The notes under the pieces are model-generated. The model was not told the DNA's origin, made no database searches, and saw only the letters and a program-made list of their open reading frames with translations. A stretch of 64,000 nucleotides of DNA from Pirellulaceae bacterium (lineage in GTDB: Bacteria; Planctomycetota; Planctomycetia; Pirellulales; Pirellulaceae). Location: the NCBI GenBank assembly GCA_019636385.1, contig JAHBXT010000001.1:124001-188000 (forward strand), given 5' to 3'. Positions 60,107 through 64,000 of this stretch are shown here, one piece after another (the stretch's first letter is position 1; the number at the start of each line of letters is the position of its first letter). A program made the position numbers and the translations under genes.

Positions 60107-61507
60107 TTAGGCAACGATGTCGGTAAGAACATTGCCGGAAACGTCAGTCAGCCGAAAATCGCGGCCGGCGTAACGGTACGTGAGTTTTTGGTGATCAAGG
60201 CCCAACAAATGCAATATCGTGGCGTGCCAGTCGTGAATGTGGCAACGGCCCTCAACGGCTTCGGCTCCGGTCTCGTCGGTTGCACCATAACTGAAGCCAC
60301 CTCGGACTCCACCACCGGCCATCCAGGTCGTGAAGCCTTTATTGTTGTGATCGCGTCCGTTACCGTTCTGAGCATAGGGCGTTCTACCAAACTCGCCAGC
60401 CCAGATCACCAGCGTGTCCTTCAGCAAGCCGCGTCGCTTGAGATCGGTCAACAGTCCGGCGATGGGTTGATCAATCTGTCCGCACAGTTCTGGAATGCGA
60501 TTTGATAAATTCTGATGCGTGTCCCAACCAGTGTGTTCAAGTTCAACAAATCGCACGCCAGCTTCGACAAACCGCCTAGCCATCAGACATTGGCGCCCGA
60601 ATTTATCTGTCGGCTGCTGGCCAACACCGTATAAGGCGAGCGTCTTGGCGTCTTCGCCGGATATATCCATCAGGTCAGGCAAAGCCGACTGCATGCGGAA
60701 CGCTAATTCATACGATTCGATAATCCCATCGACACCAGGATTCTGGACATCGGCCTTAAGCTTCTGGCGATTGAGTTGTTGAATTAAGTCCAACTGTTGC
60801 CGCTGCATGCGGGCCGTCAAGCGAGGATTCTGGATATCGGCAACTCGCTCGGCATTCTGACTGCTTCGGGCGCTACCCAGGGGGCCGGTCGCTTTGCCCA
60901 ACGATGTGCCTTGATAGATGGCTGGCAGAAAGGCGCTACCGTAATTGCCGCCACTGCCTGCTGCCGGATTGATGCATACAAACCCTGGCAAGCTATCGTT
61001 TTCTGATCCCAACCCATACAGCGTCCAGGCGCCCAGCGATGGGCGCACGAACTGTGCGCTGCCGGTATGCAATTGAGTCATCGCTGACGGATGCACCGGT
61101 TGATCGGTATGCATGCCGCGAAGCAAACACAATTGGTCGGCTTGCTCGCTGAGCTTGGGAAGCAACTCTGTGATCCACAGTCCACAACGGTGTTGTCGGA
61201 AATCCCAAGGCGATTTCATCAGCGTCCCACGAAATTTGCCGCTCTGGCCATCCAGCTTGGACATTTCCGGCTTGTAGTCAAAAGTATCTACGTGCGATGG
61301 ACCGCCGCGCATGCACAGGAAGATCACGCGTTTGGCTCGGGCTGGAAAATGAGGTGCCTGGGGGGCCAAAGGACCGCCCGTACCTGATGTCGTATTCCCC
61401 GAAGCCCAGGTGGCCAGCGAAGCAAAGGCCAACATTCCAAAGCCGGATGAAACTTGTTGCAAAAGTTGTCGCCGCGAATAAGCCTGCGGTAGTTGCCAAT
61501 TCATCAT
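60107..61507 (-). CDS. DUF1501 secreted protein, partner of the right-edge cytochrome protein
   Basis: This 466-residue protein has a leader with YSRRQLLQQVSSGFGMLAF, twin-arginine-like. DUF1501 landmarks are FLCMRGGPSHVDTFDYKPEM, RQCLMARRFVEAGVRFVELE, HTGWDTHQNL and VIWAGEFGRTP, with a late HDWHATILHLLGLDH. The DUF1549/DUF1553 gene ends 18 bases upstream on the same strand, so the two are one operon. It is shorter than the other two copies and more like the sulfatase-type branch of the family. Confidence 0.93.
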   Translation of the reverse strand: MMNWQLPQAYSRRQLLQQVSSGFGMLAFASLATWASGNTTSGTGGPLAPQAPHFPARAKRVIFLCMRGGPSHVDTFDYKPEMSKLDGQSGKFRGTLMKSPWDFRQHRCGLWITELLPKLSEQADQLCLLRGMHTDQPVHPSAMTQLHTGSAQFVRPSLGAWTLYGLGSENDSLPGFVCINPAAGSGGNYGSAFLPAIYQGTSLGKATGPLGSARSSQNAERVADIQNPRLTARMQRQQLDLIQQLNRQKLKADVQNPGVDGIIESYELAFRMQSALPDLMDISGEDAKTLALYGVGQQPTDKFGRQCLMARRFVEAGVRFVELEHTGWDTHQNLSNRIPELCGQIDQPIAGLLTDLKRRGLLKDTLVIWAGEFGRTPYAQNGNGRDHNNKGFTTWMAGGGVRGGFSYGATDETGAEAVEGRCHIHDWHATILHLLGLDHQKLTYRYAGRDFRLTDVSGNVLTDIVA

Positions 61508-61525
61508 GCAGCTCGCTTTGATACA

Positions 61526-64000
61526 CTAGTCCAGGAATCGAAACTCAGCCGTGGCCATCAGCGACTGGCAAACGGCAGTCAGTTTCTCGAATTGTATATT
61601 GTCAGCCTGATAACTCTGCGGCTCTTCAGGTCGCCGGCGGTTTGAACGCAGTCCGTTGCCTCGGCTCTTGCCAACGTTAACGATCGAGGATTCGGCCGGG
61701 CGAAAGCTGCGATAGAATTCTCCGGCAACACGCAGTTCACGGCCGGTCGCCGGCCGACCATAGACTAGCAGGAACGCCTGCTTCAATTGAGCTTGCATAT
61801 CACTCGATTCATTCATCAGCCGTCGCGCCAACCCTTGTGCTTGCTCAATCACAAAGGAGTTATTCAAGAAATATAAGCCCTGGGCAGGAGTATGCGATGT
61901 ATCCCTCTGACCAATGACCATCGTGGATTCGGCGAAGTCCAAGACTTCGAGGGCTCGTGGAATTTGATCGCGAATGATCGGCAGGTAGACGCTGCGGTGG
62001 CGGTTGGGCTGCTGAATGTCTTGCACGACAGCTTGCAGCAATTCGGAATTTATCACTCGTGACTTTACCTGCTGTCGCAACCGGTCCCCTACTGACTGGC
62101 CTGCGTTTGTTTCGGATTGGGACACAGCGCCTCTGACTGTGGTCGAAACCAAAGTACCATCGCGGATGACCGACGGCCCCGATCGTCCGACGATCGAACC
62201 GACAGGTCGGGTTGTATCAAGTTGGCCGCTGATGGCTAACATGGCATCGCGAATCGCTTCGGCCTCCAGTCGCCGGGGTGGCATCCGCCACAGGTAGTGA
62301 TTGTCTGGATCGATTTGAAAGTTCTGGCTATCAAAGCGACTGCTCATGCGGTACGTCCGTGATGTAACCATGTCGCGCACCAGCCGTTTGACACTCCAGT
62401 TGTGATCCATAAACTGCACTGCCAAACAGTCCAACAGCTCAGGATGTGTTGGCGCCGCTCCGGTTGAACCAAAATCCTCGGGCGTGCGTACAAGTCCGTT
62501 GCCGAACAGATGCAACCAGACGCGATTGACCATGACGCGGGCGGTAAGCGGATTGTCGCGACTGCCGATCCAGCGTGCAAGTTCCAGACGTCCAGTCGAT
62601 GAGTCTGCAATCGAAACGGGTTCGACGCAGAGCACACGTGGAAATCCGCGTGGCACCTCTTGGGCTGGACGATTAAACTCGCCGCGCTCCAGCAGTCGAG
62701 CGGTAACAGGCTTGGTCTCCTGCACCGCCATACACAGACTGCGGGGATTTCCATTCTCGTCGTAGCTATCCAAATGAGCTTGCAACATGCCAATCGCGGC
62801 AGACAAACCTGCGACCGCCAACGCCGGAGGCGGTTGGTTGCCGTTGGTCTTGGATGGATTGCTGCCCAATCGCCGTGCACGTAAAGCCTCCTGCAACTGC
62901 TGTTGCTTTTCGGCCAGTTCGGCTTGCAGTTTGTGACGCTGCTGTTTGGATATAGAACGACTGACAATCGATGATGCATCGACCGGCAGTTCAACCAGCG
63001 ACGTGGCGTTACGATTCTGTTGAGTTCGAAAGGTCCCGAAATGGGTGCTCATGCTGCGAAAGATACCAGCCAGCGCATAATAGTCGGATTGCGGAATAGG
63101 CTCGAACTTGTGATCGTGGCAACGAGCGCAGGCAACCGAGACCCCCAACATGACCCGTGTCGTCACATCAATCTGTTCGTCCACCAAATCCAGTTCGAAC
63201 TGGCGCGGATTGCGTTCGATCAGCTCTTTGGCCCCCAGAGTTAAGAAACCGGTGGCGATCAGATTGCTCGCCCATTCGTGGTCATTCTTGACGGGCAACA
63301 AGTCGCCTGCGATTTGCTCGATGACGAATTCATGGTAGGGCTTATCGGCGTTGAATGCATCAATCACGTAATCGCGATAGCGCCAGGCATGGGGAAAGGT
63401 CACGTTGACTTCGCGGCCCGACGATTCCGCATAGCGGGCTACGTCCAACCAGTGTCGTCCCCACCGCTCGCCGAACTGAGGCTGTTCCAGGAGCCAGTCG
63501 GCCGTCTGAGCGACAGCCCGATCTGGATCGCTTTGCCAATCCCGCTGAAATCGCTTGACCTGCTCAGGCGTCGGCGGCAAGCCAACGATATCGAAGCACA
63601 GTCGTCGCAATACAACCAGCGGTTCTGCATCAGGGGAGGGTTGCAACTGATGGCTGGTCAGCTTATCCAGTATCCAGCGGTCGATGTCGCTCTTGAACCA
63701 ATCGGACTCGACTTGCGGCGGGGTGAGCTGCACCGGTTTTTGGAACGACCAGAACTGGCGTCCCTGCTCGATATCGTCCTCATTGATAGCAGACCGCACC
63801 TGCAATTCTTCTTCGGCTCGCGGATCGGGCGCCCCCATTTCAATCCAGACGCGAAAATCAGCCAGTACCTTTTCCGGGAGCTTGCGCTTGGGAGGCATGG
63901 CGTAGTCGATGTGATTAATGGCGTTCCACAGCAGGCTTTCATCCACATTGCCGGGCACAATGGCCGGCCCCGAAACACCCCCGGTCAGCAGTCCTTGCGC
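61526..64000 (-). CDS. PSCyt1/DUF1549/DUF1553 protein, 5' end outside window
   Basis: The reading frame is open to the right edge; the last 14 codons read AQGLLTGGVSGPAIVPGN, which is the interior of the planctomycete cytochrome domain, so the start and the CxxCH lie beyond base 64000. Visible parts: end of the haem domain (HIDYAMPPKRKLPEKVLADF, a typical closing), DUF1549 with CARCHDHKFEPIPQSDYYAL, and DUF1553 with VMVNRVWLHLFGNGLVRTPE. The protein ends shortly after a canonical TPAQGLYFLNNSFVIEQA segment. It lacks WD40 and BIG2 parts in the visible portion. It is co-transcribed with the DUF1501 gene 18 bases downstream. Confidence 0.93.
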   Translation of the reverse strand, partial: AQGLLTGGVSGPAIVPGNVDESLLWNAINHIDYAMPPKRKLPEKVLADFRVWIEMGAPDPRAEEELQVRSAINEDDIEQGRQFWSFQKPVQLTPPQVESDWFKSDIDRWILDKLTSHQLQPSPDAEPLVVLRRLCFDIVGLPPTPEQVKRFQRDWQSDPDRAVAQTADWLLEQPQFGERWGRHWLDVARYAESSGREVNVTFPHAWRYRDYVIDAFNADKPYHEFVIEQIAGDLLPVKNDHEWASNLIATGFLTLGAKELIERNPRQFELDLVDEQIDVTTRVMLGVSVACARCHDHKFEPIPQSDYYALAGIFRSMSTHFGTFRTQQNRNATSLVELPVDASSIVSRSISKQQRHKLQAELAEKQQQLQEALRARRLGSNPSKTNGNQPPPALAVAGLSAAIGMLQAHLDSYDENGNPRSLCMAVQETKPVTARLLERGEFNRPAQEVPRGFPRVLCVEPVSIADSSTGRLELARWIGSRDNPLTARVMVNRVWLHLFGNGLVRTPEDFGSTGAAPTHPELLDCLAVQFMDHNWSVKRLVRDMVTSRTYRMSSRFDSQNFQIDPDNHYLWRMPPRRLEAEAIRDAMLAISGQLDTTRPVGSIVGRSGPSVIRDGTLVSTTVRGAVSQSETNAGQSVGDRLRQQVKSRVINSELLQAVVQDIQQPNRHRSVYLPIIRDQIPRALEVLDFAESTMVIGQRDTSHTPAQGLYFLNNSFVIEQAQGLARRLMNESSDMQAQLKQAFLLVYGRPATGRELRVAGEFYRSFRPAESSIVNVGKSRGNGLRSNRRRPEEPQSYQADNIQFEKLTAVCQSLMATAEFRFLD

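Overview
The window looks like chromosomal DNA of a planctomycete of the Pirellulaceae type (Rhodopirellula/Blastopirellula relatives). This rests on protein content, not on a search: three DUF1501 proteins, two of them next to giant cytochrome/DUF1549/DUF1553 proteins; a PVC-type membrane-bound dehydrogenase with a C-terminal haem domain; a DUF1559 pseudopilin-like protein; an N-terminal R-x-LLA surface-protein motif; PQQ-propeller and PmoA-like proteins; and a REP-associated transposase of the planctomycete type. Two genes are cut by the window edges: the ammonium transporter at the left and a DUF1549/DUF1553 protein at the right.

Layout. 1-2.0 kb: ammonium transport and its PII regulator. 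2.2-7.9 kb: one 1917-residue protein joining a ceramidase-like domain, two LamG-like domains, a dehydrogenase propeller, helical repeats and a haem domain. 8-30.9 kb: mostly housekeeping and envelope genes on both strands (hemolysin III family, alpha/beta hydrolase, DUF1559 plus lipoprotein, class II DAHP synthase, FHA-GAF histidine kinase, DUF1501, PDZ protein, GNAT, TolC-like lipoprotein, GH20 hexosaminidase, PQQ propeller, FAH-PmoA fusion). 31.4-31.8 kb: a complete tmRNA gene with its tag frame and terminator.

31.8-50 kb is an accessory region with signs of repeated insertion and decay: short CACGGGACG repeats, a HigBA toxin-antitoxin operon behind two 17-bp palindromic operators, a REP-associated transposase with a damaged HUH motif, a frameshifted alkaline-phosphatase-superfamily fragment, a 1591-residue SdrD/VWA/dockerin surface protein divergent from a two-component system, a broken tyrosine integrase fused to a broken zinc-ribbon gene, a five-gene type I restriction operon and a GIY-YIG nuclease remnant. 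The restriction operon carries two extra genes between hsdS and hsdR (a 73-residue helical protein and a nucleotidyltransferase), and all four junctions are 4-bp ATGA overlaps. This embedded module is the best candidate here for an under-described system. 50.1-64 kb returns to chromosomal planctomycete genes: an EamA transporter, an aldehyde dehydrogenase and two cytochrome/DUF1501 pairs.

How parts connect. Amt and PII form the usual nitrogen-sensing pair. HigB cleaves mRNA on the ribosome and tmRNA rescues ribosomes on broken mRNA, so their adjacency is functionally suggestive, although both occur widely apart. The end of the broken integrase gene carries a partial match to the tmRNA 3' end followed by hairpins, which points to tmRNA as the ancestral integration target.
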